Source of the DNA: Bacillota bacterium
GTDB lineage: Bacteria > Bacillota > UBA5301 > JASBVW01
DNA length: 12,725 nt
Assembly: GCA_029961005.1 (NCBI GenBank)
Contig: JASBVW010000012.1
Span: forward strand, 1-12,725
Direction: 5' to 3'
Position numbers and translations under genes: made by a program
The notes under the pieces: model-generated
What the model saw: only the letters and a program-made list of their open reading frames with translations
Told to the model about the DNA's origin: nothing
The model's database searches: none
Shown here: piece by piece, positions 1-6,045 of the stretch
How the letters are laid out: every line of letters begins with the position of its first letter
Numbering within the stretch: position 1 is the first letter of the stretch

Positions 1-404
1 ATGCGGGCAGCCAAGTCCTCCACCTGGTCGGCCCGGTGAGGGACCCAGCGCCAGACCAGGTAAGGAGGGGTTTTGATCCCCTCTGCCGCAAAGATGCGCT
101 TGGACATGATCTTATCCATTCCCAGGGCGCTGGCCAGCACGCCGGAACCCACGTAGGGCAGACCCAGGATCTCCAAGAAGCCCTGGATGCAGCCATCCTC
201 TCCGTACTTTCCGTGGAGGGCAATATAGACCACATCAACTGCCGCTTTTCGCAACTCTTCCGCCAGGGTAGGGGTGACGTCCAGCTCCACCACCTCGTGG
301 CCCAGGCTGCGCAAAGCCGCACTCACCTGCTGGCCGGTGCGTAAGGAAATCTCGCGCTCAGAAGAGCGCCCACCCATGAGCACGGCCACCTTAAGCTTTT
401 TCAC
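1..404 (-). CDS. ddl: D-alanine--D-alanine ligase, N-terminal part (3' end outside window)
   Basis: Makes the D-Ala-D-Ala dipeptide for peptidoglycan precursors in the cytoplasm, an ATP-dependent step before MurF. About 134 codons are visible. The protein starts MKKLKVAVLMGGRSSEREIS, the typical Ddl N-terminus with the glycine-rich GGxSSEREIS loop. It continues with VYIALHGKYGEDGCIQG and LGLPYVGSG, and then LASALGMDKIMSK, where the D-Ala-binding and ATP-grasp regions begin. The family is usually 300-370 residues, so the larger ATP-grasp part lies beyond position 1. The start is a GTG whose bases overlap the TGA of the ypmA-like gene (GTGA), which suggests translational coupling. A GGGGGTGAG stretch just upstream can act as ribosome binding site. 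It is the last visible gene of the mgtC - surE - ypmA unit. The family call is secure; the split between DdlA and DdlB types was not attempted. Confidence 0.95.
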   Translation of the reverse strand, partial: MKKLKVAVLMGGRSSEREISLRTGQQVSAALRSLGHEVVELDVTPTLAEELRKAAVDVVYIALHGKYGEDGCIQGFLEILGLPYVGSGVLASALGMDKIMSKRIFAAEGIKTPPYLVWRWVPHRADQVEDLAAR

Positions 405-598
405 CCTTTCTCACCCCCGCCTTCTCCGCCCAGAGCGTAGATGGTCAGCGTGTATCGCCCCTCCCCCTCGGCTTTACTCAGACCGAAGATGAGGTTGCGC
501 TCTTTCAACACTTTGTTGAGGAAGGTCACCAGGAGGTGCACCTCCCCTGTCAACGTAAAGCTCTGCCGTCCCAACTCCCGGATGCGCTCTTCCTTCAT
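401..598 (-). CDS. ypmA: YpmA-like small protein (DUF4264 family)
   Basis: A 65-residue cytoplasmic protein with no signal peptide or membrane segment. The central part, with a leucine-rich helix (VTFLNKVLKERNLIFGLSK) followed by a short strand (RYTLTIY), has the pattern I know from B. subtilis YpmA and the DUF4264 family: a LN..LK segment, then L.FGL.K, then a TIY ending. The function of that family is unknown. The C-terminus carries a glycine/glutamate-rich tail (GGEGGGEKG) longer than in YpmA. The ATG at 596-598 is preceded by AAAGG about 11 bases upstream. Its stop overlaps the ddl start by four bases, so it is translated just ahead of the cell-wall ligase. The family assignment rests on pattern memory and is moderately sure; the reading frame itself is well supported by context. 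Confidence 0.75.
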   Translation of the reverse strand: MKEERIRELGRQSFTLTGEVHLLVTFLNKVLKERNLIFGLSKAEGEGRYTLTIYALGGEGGGEKG

Positions 599-613
599 CG
601 CACGCCAGCCTTT

Positions 614-823
614 CTACCCTCCCCGAAGCGAAAAAATTTCTAGTAGCGCCAGAAGCGCCACCAGACTCCAATAACCGACCAGATTCAAAGCCGCCGCCAC
701 CACTGCCGCCCGCCGGCACAGGAGCGGGGCGCCGGAACTGTGGAAGGCCATGCCCAGGAGCATAGCCAGGGCGCCGGCCAGGGCAAAGCCCAACGCCAGC
801 CAACACATGAGCCTCACCGACAC
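614..823 (-). CDS. Small two-helix membrane protein of unknown function
   Basis: I do not recognise this 69-residue protein. It has two hydrophobic segments, roughly residues 6-26 and 38-64, joined by a short loop with a CRR basic patch, as in small integral membrane proteins. It sits between surE and the ypmA-like gene, 31 bases after the surE stop and 15 bases before the ypmA start, in the same direction. The start is uncertain: GTG at 821-823 has AAAGG nine bases upstream but a GAGGAG almost touching it, while GTG at 815-817, two codons in, has that GAGGAG at ideal distance. The real protein may therefore be 67 residues. No catalytic motif is visible. Confidence 0.65.
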   Translation of the reverse strand: MSVRLMCWLALGFALAGALAMLLGMAFHSSGAPLLCRRAAVVAAALNLVGYWSLVALLALLEIFSLRGG

Positions 824-854
824 CTCTCCTCACCTTTCCCCTCTCCGCTCTATC

Positions 855-1634
855 TTATGAGAGGGCAAGGCACCGGGTCAGATCCCACTCCTTCAGGCGC
901 GGAATCAAGCCGTGCTGGGTGAGGTCAAAGTGGAGGGGGGTAATGGAGATGTAGTTGTTCCGAATGGCAGTGGTGTCGGCATCGGGGTCGTCGTCGAGGT
1001 CCACCACCTCGCCGGCCAACCAGTAATAGGTCTTGCCCCGCGGATCAATGCGCTGGTCAAAGACCTTCTTGTATCGCCGCAGACCCAGGCGGGTAATCCG
1101 CACCCCGCTGATCTCCGACGGCTCCAGGCAGGGCACATTGACGTTCAGCAAGGTCCCCGGCGGAAGGTCCCGCCTCTGTAAGATCTCCTCCGCCAACGCC
1201 CGCGCAAACCTGGCCGCGTACTCGTAGGGCCACTCCTCGTAGGTAGCCAGGGAGATGGCAAAGGCCGGAAGGCCGGAAATGGCCGCCTCCAGCGCTCCGG
1301 AAACGGTTCCGGAGTAAAGAACGTCCGTGCCCAGGTTAGGGCCCCGATTAATCCCCGAAACGACCAGATCTACCCGCTCTGTAGTGAGGGCCTCGATTCC
1401 CAATTTGACGCAGTCGGAAGGGGTTCCGTTTACCATATACGCCCCGCGTTCCGTCCCCGCCAGCCGCACTTCTTCCACCCGCAGGGGGTGGTGCATGGTG
1501 ATGGCATGGCCGGTGGCGCTCCGCTCCCTGTCCGGAGCGACCACCGTGACCGTCCCCAACTTCTCCAGCTCTAAGGCCAGCACCCGTATCCCTTCCGCAT
1601 GGACTCCGTCGTCGTTGGTCACCAGGATGTGCAA
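855..1634 (-). CDS. surE: 5'/3'-nucleotidase SurE
   Basis: Metal-dependent phosphatase that removes phosphate from nucleoside 5'- and 3'-monophosphates; in some species it also acts on short polyphosphate. At 259 residues it has the normal family length. The N-terminus MHILVTNDDG holds the metal-binding Asp8-Asp9 pair. APDRERSATGHAIT contains the ligand Ser39, followed by VNGTPSDCV (68-76) and SGINRGPNLGTDVLYSGTVS (93-112), in which Asn96 is the last metal ligand. All active-site positions known for the family are present. The ATG at 1632-1634 gives exactly the canonical start. The gene lies 14 bases after the mgtC-like gene and so is very likely co-transcribed with it. In many bacteria surE sits with stress genes; here its partners are membrane and cell-wall genes. 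Confidence 0.97.
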   Translation of the reverse strand: MHILVTNDDGVHAEGIRVLALELEKLGTVTVVAPDRERSATGHAITMHHPLRVEEVRLAGTERGAYMVNGTPSDCVKLGIEALTTERVDLVVSGINRGPNLGTDVLYSGTVSGALEAAISGLPAFAISLATYEEWPYEYAARFARALAEEILQRRDLPPGTLLNVNVPCLEPSEISGVRITRLGLRRYKKVFDQRIDPRGKTYYWLAGEVVDLDDDPDADTTAIRNNYISITPLHFDLTQHGLIPRLKEWDLTRCLALS

Positions 1635-1648
1635 CTGCGTTCACCTTC

Positions 1649-2314
1649 TCACTCGCCAAAGAAAACCTTTTTCGCCAACCCCTGTTGGGTCAGCGCCAGC
1701 GCCACCTTGGCCTGTTGAGCGGGAGCGATGCCCCGGAGGACGAAGAAGGCGCTGCTGCGGATGACCCCGTCTTCCAGAGTAGTCTCGGCGGTCATCCGGC
1801 GGATCCTGATCCCCTCGGCCCGAAGAAGCTTGGTCACCGCCTCCAGGTCCAACGCCCCTTCCTTTTCCAGCTTTAAGGTGGTAAAACCCCACGGGAAGAA
1901 GAAGTTCTCCACCCTGTGCACGTAAAAAAGAATAAAAGTGGCCAGGAGCGTAGCCGCCACCCCGGTGGCGTAGAAGCCGGCCCCGATAGCCAGGCCAATG
2001 CCGGCCACCACCCACAGACTGGCGGCGGTAGTAAGCCCCCTTACCGTTACCCCTTCCCGCAGGATGGTTCCCGCCCCCAAAAAGCCTATGCCGCTGACCA
2101 CCTGGGCCGCCAAGCGACCGGGGTCCCAGCTCCCCGGGAGAAAAGATTGGAAAGCCTCCTTGGACAGGATCATGACCAAGGCGGAACCCATCGCCACCAG
2201 GGTATGGGTGCGCAAGCCCGCCGGGCGATGGCTGCTCTCCCGCTCCAAGCCCACCAAGGCCCCCAGAAAAGAGGCCAGCAACAAGCGCACCAGCCAATGC
2301 AAAGCAGGCGACAC
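1649..2314 (-). CDS. MgtC/SapB-family membrane protein
   Basis: A 221-residue integral membrane protein of the MgtC/SapB family. The family marks are clear: GALVGLERESSHRPAGLRTH (18-37), then VSGIGFLGAGTIL (73-85) and VRGLTTAASLWVVAGIG (91-107). About five hydrophobic helices occupy residues 5-23, 37-52, 68-86, 95-113 and 116-134. A soluble C-terminal domain (about 148-221) resembles the small ACT-like tail of some family members. MgtC of Salmonella is tied to growth at low magnesium and modulates the F-type ATPase; most homologues in Firmicutes are uncharacterised, so no direct transport role is claimed. The start is GTG at 2312-2314 with a GGGAGGGAAGGG purine-rich binding site just upstream. 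It is the first gene of the mgtC - surE - ypmA - ddl unit and follows the terminator of the sigH unit. Confidence 0.93.
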   Translation of the reverse strand: MSPALHWLVRLLLASFLGALVGLERESSHRPAGLRTHTLVAMGSALVMILSKEAFQSFLPGSWDPGRLAAQVVSGIGFLGAGTILREGVTVRGLTTAASLWVVAGIGLAIGAGFYATGVAATLLATFILFYVHRVENFFFPWGFTTLKLEKEGALDLEAVTKLLRAEGIRIRRMTAETTLEDGVIRSSAFFVLRGIAPAQQAKVALALTQQGLAKKVFFGE

Positions 2315-2338
2315 GTCCCTTCCCTCCCCTCCTCCGCT

Positions 2339-2349
2339 ATTTTAATCTA
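2339..2349 (-). promoter_or_regulatory. Weak candidate -10 region for the mgtC - surE - ddl unit
   Basis: Between the sigH-unit terminator and the mgtC-like start, the minus strand reads TGGTAGATTAAAAT. TAAAAT (2339-2344) matches five of six bases of the sigma-A -10 box, and TGG-TAGATT also has an extended -10 form. No good -35 box lies at 16-18 bases for either. A promoter is expected here because a terminator stands directly upstream, but the exact site is a guess. Confidence 0.3.
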
Positions 2350-2364
2350 CCACGTTCTGCTACG

Positions 2365-2393
2365 AAAAAGACGTGGGCTGGAAGTGCCACGTC
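2365..2393 (-). terminator. Rho-independent terminator of the sigH - HEAT unit
   Basis: On the minus strand GACGTGG pairs perfectly with CCACGTC (seven base pairs) around a ten-base loop, followed directly by TTTTTC. It lies about 40 bases after the stop of the HEAT-repeat gene and before the mgtC-like gene, so it closes the sigH unit. Confidence 0.85.
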
Positions 2394-2431
2394 AGCAGAC
2401 GAGCAGAGAAAAGAGAAAGAAGACCAGCAGC

Positions 2432-3355
2432 CTAATTGGCGGCCAGGGTTTGATTGCGCCATTCCCAAAGGGGGAGGAAGGCCTGGCGGTTCATCATCAT
2501 CACCACCAGTTGTTCAGCGATCCGCTCGGCCTCTGCTTCGATCTCCAACAAAGCCCTCCGGATAGGCAGCACGGCGTCAGGCCCGCAGATATTCATAATC
2601 GCCTCCAGCGCATAAGGACGCTCCTCTTCGCTGCTGAGGGCCAGCTTCACCAAAGGAGCAATAGCGCTCTCATCCCCCAGCTGCTGCAATCCTTTCAAAG
2701 CCGCAATGCGTACATCCCGATCCTCGTCATTTAAAGCCGCCACGAGAGTGTGCACCACGCGGCGGTCCCCGATCAAACAGAGAGCCTCAATGACCTCGTA
2801 GCGGAGCGAAGGGTCCTGGCTGTAGTAACACGAAACGAGGGCATCGACCGCCCGGGCATCCCTCATACTGCCCAGGACCTTAACCACCCGCTTGCGCAAG
2901 GTGGGGTCGGCGGAACGCAAGGCGTCCAGCAACGGGCGAATGGTAACGTCGGCGGGCAGCTTCTTTAAAGCCAGAGCGGCGCTGTAATAGACAAAGGAAT
3001 CGCTGTCCCCCAAAGCCTGGATCAAAGCCCCCACCCGCGAAGGGTCGGCCACCCTCCCCAGCCCTTCCAAGGCCCAGGCCCTGACTCCCGGGTCCTCGTC
3101 GTTCAGAGCCTCGATCAGAACGTACACGTCCTCCTGAGAGCAAATCTTGCTCAGGCCGTAAATACAGCACCGCCGGACGTCAGTTTGCACGCTCTTGATC
3201 CCGGCAATCAAAACCTCCCGCAAGGCCAGGCGGATCTCCTCCAAATCGGACTTGATCCTGGCGGCAACGTCCTCGTCGGCCGAAACCGCTATTTCTTCAT
3301 TGAGGCGGCAGATCTCCCCCAAGAGTCGGTCGATGCTCCTGACGTCAAGCTCCAC
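2432..3355 (-). CDS. HEAT-repeat protein encoded directly after sigH
   Basis: A 307-residue soluble protein built of about seven HEAT (PBS-lyase-type) helical repeats with a period near 31 residues. They run from about residue 58 to 270; telling starts are DPGVRAWALEGLG (88), DSFVYYSAALAL (119), DPTLRKRVVKVLG (150), DPSLRYEVIEAL (181) and DRDVRIAALKGL (212). A charged helical N-terminus (1-55) and a non-repeat tail rich in Met and Trp (284-307) frame the solenoid. Such repeats usually bind proteins; some relatives act as lyases on bilins, but nothing points to that here. The start is GTG at 3353-3355 with AGGGGGGAT upstream, 51 bases after the sigH stop. It shares a promoter and a terminator with sigH, so its abundance should follow sigma-H. 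A role as a partner or regulator of sigma-H is a guess from context. Confidence 0.92.
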   Translation of the reverse strand: MELDVRSIDRLLGEICRLNEEIAVSADEDVAARIKSDLEEIRLALREVLIAGIKSVQTDVRRCCIYGLSKICSQEDVYVLIEALNDEDPGVRAWALEGLGRVADPSRVGALIQALGDSDSFVYYSAALALKKLPADVTIRPLLDALRSADPTLRKRVVKVLGSMRDARAVDALVSCYYSQDPSLRYEVIEALCLIGDRRVVHTLVAALNDEDRDVRIAALKGLQQLGDESAIAPLVKLALSSEEERPYALEAIMNICGPDAVLPIRRALLEIEAEAERIAEQLVVMMMNRQAFLPLWEWRNQTLAAN

Positions 3356-3406
3356 GCAGATCCCCCCTACCCCTTTTCCTTTGCGAAAGCATCGCCGGCT
3401 TCCCGC

Positions 3407-4063
3407 TTAAGAGAGAGTTCGACCGATCTTGTGTTTGATCCGGCACAAGGCGTTGTCAATGGCCTTGGGCTGAGTGGACAGGAGCCGAGCCATTTCTCGA
3501 TAAGAGAGGCCGTTCACGTACAGCTTGAAGACTTCATATTCAAATTTGCTGAGCAGCTCCCGAATCTGGCGTTTGGCAATAGCCAGCCGTTCCCGGTCGA
3601 TCACCAGGCTCTCCGGATCGTCAACCCGAGTGTTGGCCAGCACCTCCAGGAGAGTCCGGTCTCCTCCGGAGTCAACCACCGCCTTATGCAGCGAGGTATA
3701 AGAGTTTAAGGGCAAGTGCTTGCGCCTGGTGGTACCTTTAATGGCGGTAATCACGTGGCGGACGATGCAAAGCCGCGCAAAGGAAGAAAAAGACGTCCCT
3801 CCCGGAGCAAAGTCGCGGATCGCCTTGTACAGGCCGATCATTCCCTCCTGCAGGAGGTCGTCGTTGTCTCCCCCTTGAAGGAAATAAGGCTTAGTCCAAA
3901 CCTGGACCAGCCTTTGGTACTTCTTGAGCAAGAACTCGGTCGCACTCTCCATCCCCCTCTGCGCCAGCTCCACCAGTTCCTCATCGCTCAAAGCTTCCAA
4001 CGCAGGACTGCTTCCCGGGCGGTCTTCCACCCCCGCTCTGACCGCCGCTTCTTGGCCCTCCAT
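3407..4063 (-). CDS. sigH: RNA polymerase sigma factor SigH (Spo0H type)
   Basis: Alternative sigma factor that directs RNA polymerase to genes for the transition to stationary phase and the start of sporulation. The 218 residues match the Spo0H family along their length. Sigma region 2 (about 45-115) contains KKYQRLVQ, DDLLQEGMIGLYKAIRDF (68-85) and LCIVRHVITAIK, then the very typical RRKHLPLNSYTSL (113-125). Region 4 (about 160-215) ends in the helix-turn-helix YREMARLLSTQPKAIDNAL. The N-terminus is about 15 residues longer than in B. subtilis but has ATG at 4061-4063 with AGGTGAGGTC as ribosome binding site. The gene starts a two-gene unit with the HEAT-repeat gene. A sequence with an exact sigma-H consensus lies about 55-80 bases upstream, which suggests positive self-control. 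The assignment is very secure. Confidence 0.97.
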   Translation of the reverse strand: MEGQEAAVRAGVEDRPGSSPALEALSDEELVELAQRGMESATEFLLKKYQRLVQVWTKPYFLQGGDNDDLLQEGMIGLYKAIRDFAPGGTSFSSFARLCIVRHVITAIKGTTRRKHLPLNSYTSLHKAVVDSGGDRTLLEVLANTRVDDPESLVIDRERLAIAKRQIRELLSKFEYEVFKLYVNGLSYREMARLLSTQPKAIDNALCRIKHKIGRTLS

Positions 4064-4116
4064 GACCTCACCTCACAGCCGGGAGATGGATAACAGTGCC
4101 GATGGATACATAACCC

Positions 4117-4145
4117 ATATTCGACGGCCAACCTCAAAATCCTCC
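4117..4145 (-). promoter_or_regulatory. Sigma-H-type promoter upstream of sigH
   Basis: On the minus strand GGAGGATTT (4137-4145), an 11-base spacer and GTCGAATAT (4117-4125) fit the B. subtilis sigma-H consensus RnAGGAwWW - 11/12 - RnnGAATWW at every defined position and at the right spacing. The start of transcription would fall near 4107-4110, giving a leader of about 45 bases before sigH. It follows the speH terminator directly, so it can drive sigH alone. The function is inferred from sequence. Confidence 0.75.
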
Positions 4146-4161
4146 CCCCACCGGGAAGGGC

Positions 4162-4198
4162 AAAAAGAGACCCTGGACTTCTTCTCACCCGTCCAGGG
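4162..4198 (-). terminator. Rho-independent terminator after speH
   Basis: On the minus strand CCCTGGAC (4191-4198) pairs perfectly with GTCCAGGG (4171-4178) around a 12-base loop, followed by TCTCTTTTTG. It ends the speH transcript about 70 bases after the stop codon and insulates sigH from upstream reading. Confidence 0.88.
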
Positions 4199-4266
4199 CC
4201 AGCTACCATCGTCTACCAGCGCTTGCGCTTTGAGCTTGCATAAAGAGAGCCTTTACACCCCTTAGC

Positions 4267-4653
4267 TTACCCGATCTTTTGTAGTCGCCTCGGCTCAGCC
4301 ATGATCCCCCGCTTAACTTCCGAGGCGGTCACGTGCTGAGCCTTGAAGTGTTCCGTGATGTAGTTGCAGGCGTCCCAGGGATCGACGCGCTCACCGCAGG
4401 TAAAGACGTCGACCGCTGCATATCCCAACTCCGGCCAGGTATGAATGGCCAGATGGGACTCCGAGATGACCACCACTCCGCTCACCCCTTGCGGGCTGAA
4501 CTTGTGGAAGGCCACCTCTCGGACCTCAGCACCCGCTACCAATGCTGCGTCAACTAGGATGCGCTCGATCGCCTTGCGATCGTTCAATACCTCAGGGTCA
4601 CAGCCGTATATCTCGCACAAGATATGGCGCCCCAAAGCATTGGTCATTCCCAT
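4267..4653 (-). CDS. speH: S-adenosylmethionine decarboxylase proenzyme, prokaryotic type
   Basis: Makes decarboxylated AdoMet, the aminopropyl donor for spermidine. The proenzyme cuts itself at the Glu-Ser bond in VVVISESHLAIHTWPE, and the new N-terminal Ser becomes the pyruvoyl cofactor. The processing Ser, the His of AIHTW and the Cys of FTCGE match Ser63, His68 and Cys83 of the short Thermotoga-type enzyme in spacing. The frame could be extended upstream to a TTG at 4672-4674, but ATG at 4651-4653 has AAGGGGG six bases upstream, and a second ATG at 4645-4647 has AAGGA at similar distance. The protein is therefore 128 or 126 residues, close to the usual size. No speE (spermidine synthase) is visible next to it. 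It has its own promoter and terminator, so it is probably a single-gene unit. The function is secure; the exact start is open by two codons. Confidence 0.95.
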   Translation of the reverse strand: MGMTNALGRHILCEIYGCDPEVLNDRKAIERILVDAALVAGAEVREVAFHKFSPQGVSGVVVISESHLAIHTWPELGYAAVDVFTCGERVDPWDACNYITEHFKAQHVTASEVKRGIMAEPRRLQKIG

Positions 4654-4659
4654 TCCTTG

Positions 4660-4666
4660 CCCCCTT
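4660..4666 (-). promoter_or_regulatory. Ribosome binding site deciding the speH start
   Basis: AAGGGGG on the minus strand lies six bases before ATG 4651-4653, which favours that start over the upstream TTG. The neighbouring CCTTG (4672-4676) and CAAGG (4655-4659) could form a weak five-base-pair hairpin that has this site in its loop. Confidence 0.6.
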
Positions 4667-4678
4667 TTTTTCAAGGTG

Positions 4679-4707
4679 CGGGCCCCAGGTGTCAGTCCAC
4701 CTGCCCG
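4679..4707 (-). promoter_or_regulatory. Hairpin in the speH leader
   Basis: On the minus strand CAGGTG-GACTGA-CACCTG forms a perfect six-base-pair stem with a six-base loop. It can be extended by CGGG/CCCG across a three-base GGG bulge. It lies inside the roughly 60-base leader between the predicted transcription start (about 4713) and the speH start codon. There is no U-tract directly after it, so it is not a plain terminator. A regulatory role is possible but not shown. Confidence 0.45.
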
Positions 4708-4719
4708 ATAACAGAATTC

Positions 4720-4747
4720 ATTGTAGCAGATTCCCTCTAAAAGTCAA
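4720..4747 (-). promoter_or_regulatory. Sigma-A promoter of speH
   Basis: On the minus strand TTGACT (4742-4747), 16 bases and TACAAT (4720-4725), with TGC directly before the -10 giving an extended -10 element. The -35 box overlaps the stop codon of the upstream YnbB-like gene. The predicted start is near 4713. Five of six bases match in each box. Confidence 0.82.
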
Positions 4748-6045
4748 GATATCCGCCGGAGAAACCCCTCATCCAGGAAACCCTCCTCCTGCAGCCGCTT
4801 GAAGCCAAAGAGGACCGCCAGCTGGGCCTGTTCCAGGACTAACCCGCCCTGGAGAAAGACGGCATAAGGAGGGCGGAGAGGGGCGTCGGCGCTGAACTCC
4901 AAAGACGCCCCCTGGACGAACCCTCCCCCCACCATTAACACCGGATCGGAATAGCCCGGCATGGGAGAGGGTTCGGGCCGCAGCCGCGACCCGACGGCCG
5001 CCCCGCTCTGCAGGCCGCAGCAGAAGGCCTGCAGAGCCCTGGGATCGCGCAGGATGATGGCCTGTACGATGTCGCCCCGAGGCGCATCCCAGGCCGGGTC
5101 GGCCTCCAGGCCCATCTCCTCTGCCAGGGCGGCAATGAAGACCGCGGAAAGCAGAGCTTCTCCCACAAAGTGGGGGGCGAGGAAAAAACCCTGGAAGAGG
5201 GGCCGCAGGAAGTCGTAGGTGGGCCCTACCCGGTCTCCTAAGCCGGGAGCGGTCAGGCGCGCCGCTACCCGTTCCACCAAGTCGCTGCGCCCGGCCACAT
5301 ACCCTCCTCCCGGGGCCAGACCCCCGCCCGGATTCTTGATTAAAGACCCGGCCATGAGGTCAGCCCCCAGCTCGGTTGGTTCTTGCTCTTCGACGAACTC
5401 GCCGTAGCAGTTGTCGACGAAGACCACCACATCCGGCCGGGCGCCCTTGACCGCCTCAATAGCCGGTCGCAACTGTTCCAGCGTGAGGGAGGGGCGCAAC
5501 GCATAGCCGCGGGAGCGCTGGAAGGCCACCACTCGCGTCCGGGGTTCCAAAGCCGCCAGTACCCCCGCCACGTCCACGCGGCCGTCCGGAAGGAGTGGAA
5601 CCTGGCTGTAGGAGACGCCCAGCTCGCGCAGCGATCCCGGAGTTTCCCCCCAGCATCCGATCACCCCTCGCAAGGTGTCGTAGGGCTGGCCGGTGGCAAA
5701 GAGGAGGTGGTCGCCGGGGCGCAGGACCCCAAAGAGGCAGGCCGCAATGGCATGCGTACCAGAGGCAATCTGGGGGGAAACCAGCGCCCGTTCGGCCCCT
5801 AGAGCCCGGGCAAAGACCTCCCCCAGGGCCTGGCGGCCCGCATCACCGTAGCCGTAACCGGTGGTTCCCACCAGGTGATGCTCCTCTACGCCCACAGAGA
5901 GAAACGCCCGCAGGACCTTTCCCTGGTTAAAGGCCCGCCGGCGTCTAATCTCCTCCCAGAGCACCTGTACCTTCTCTTCTGCCCGCCGGACCAGACCCAG
6001 AAGCCCGGACGGCAGCTGGAACTGCTCCCAAAGCTGGCCTCTCAT
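4744..6045 (-). CDS. YnbB / methionine gamma-lyase family PLP enzyme
   Basis: A 433-residue fold-type I pyridoxal phosphate enzyme of the family named 'aluminium resistance protein' or methionine gamma-lyase family (YnbB in B. subtilis). Visible marks are GTTGYGYGDAGR (60-71), VSPQIASGTHAI (89-100), the cofactor-contact VVVFVDNCYGEF (206-217), and GSLIKNPGGGLAPGGGYVAG (233-252), in which Lys237 should bind PLP. The real substrate of the family is poorly established: cleavage of sulfur amino acids is predicted from homology, and the metal-resistance name is historical. The ATG at 6043-6045 overlaps the dapL stop (ATGA), so it is the third gene of the dapF - dapL unit. It lies near spoVK, as ynbB does in B. 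subtilis, which supports orthology. Length is normal for the family. Confidence 0.92.
   Translation of the reverse strand: MRGQLWEQFQLPSGLLGLVRRAEEKVQVLWEEIRRRRAFNQGKVLRAFLSVGVEEHHLVGTTGYGYGDAGRQALGEVFARALGAERALVSPQIASGTHAIAACLFGVLRPGDHLLFATGQPYDTLRGVIGCWGETPGSLRELGVSYSQVPLLPDGRVDVAGVLAALEPRTRVVAFQRSRGYALRPSLTLEQLRPAIEAVKGARPDVVVFVDNCYGEFVEEQEPTELGADLMAGSLIKNPGGGLAPGGGYVAGRSDLVERVAARLTAPGLGDRVGPTYDFLRPLFQGFFLAPHFVGEALLSAVFIAALAEEMGLEADPAWDAPRGDIVQAIILRDPRALQAFCCGLQSGAAVGSRLRPEPSPMPGYSDPVLMVGGGFVQGASLEFSADAPLRPPYAVFLQGGLVLEQAQLAVLFGFKRLQEEGFLDEGFLRRIS

Noticed and set aside
1641..2297. Second minus-strand frame of 218 codons within the mgtC-like gene
   Set aside because: Glycine- and arginine-rich product in a shifted frame, while the mgtC-like frame has clear family motifs and membrane helices.
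2394..2431. Pyrimidine-rich stretch on the minus strand after the HEAT gene, considered as a Rho site or repeat
   Set aside because: Too short to argue for a rut site, and an ordinary Rho-independent terminator follows directly.
4064..4266. Possible small RNA or gene between sigH and speH
   Set aside because: The only conserved-looking elements are the speH terminator and the sigma-H promoter; open frames here lack a ribosome binding site or cross the terminator.
4654..4674. TTG start for speH
   Set aside because: Two ATG codons with good ribosome binding sites follow, and comparison with the short Thermotoga-type enzyme places the start there.
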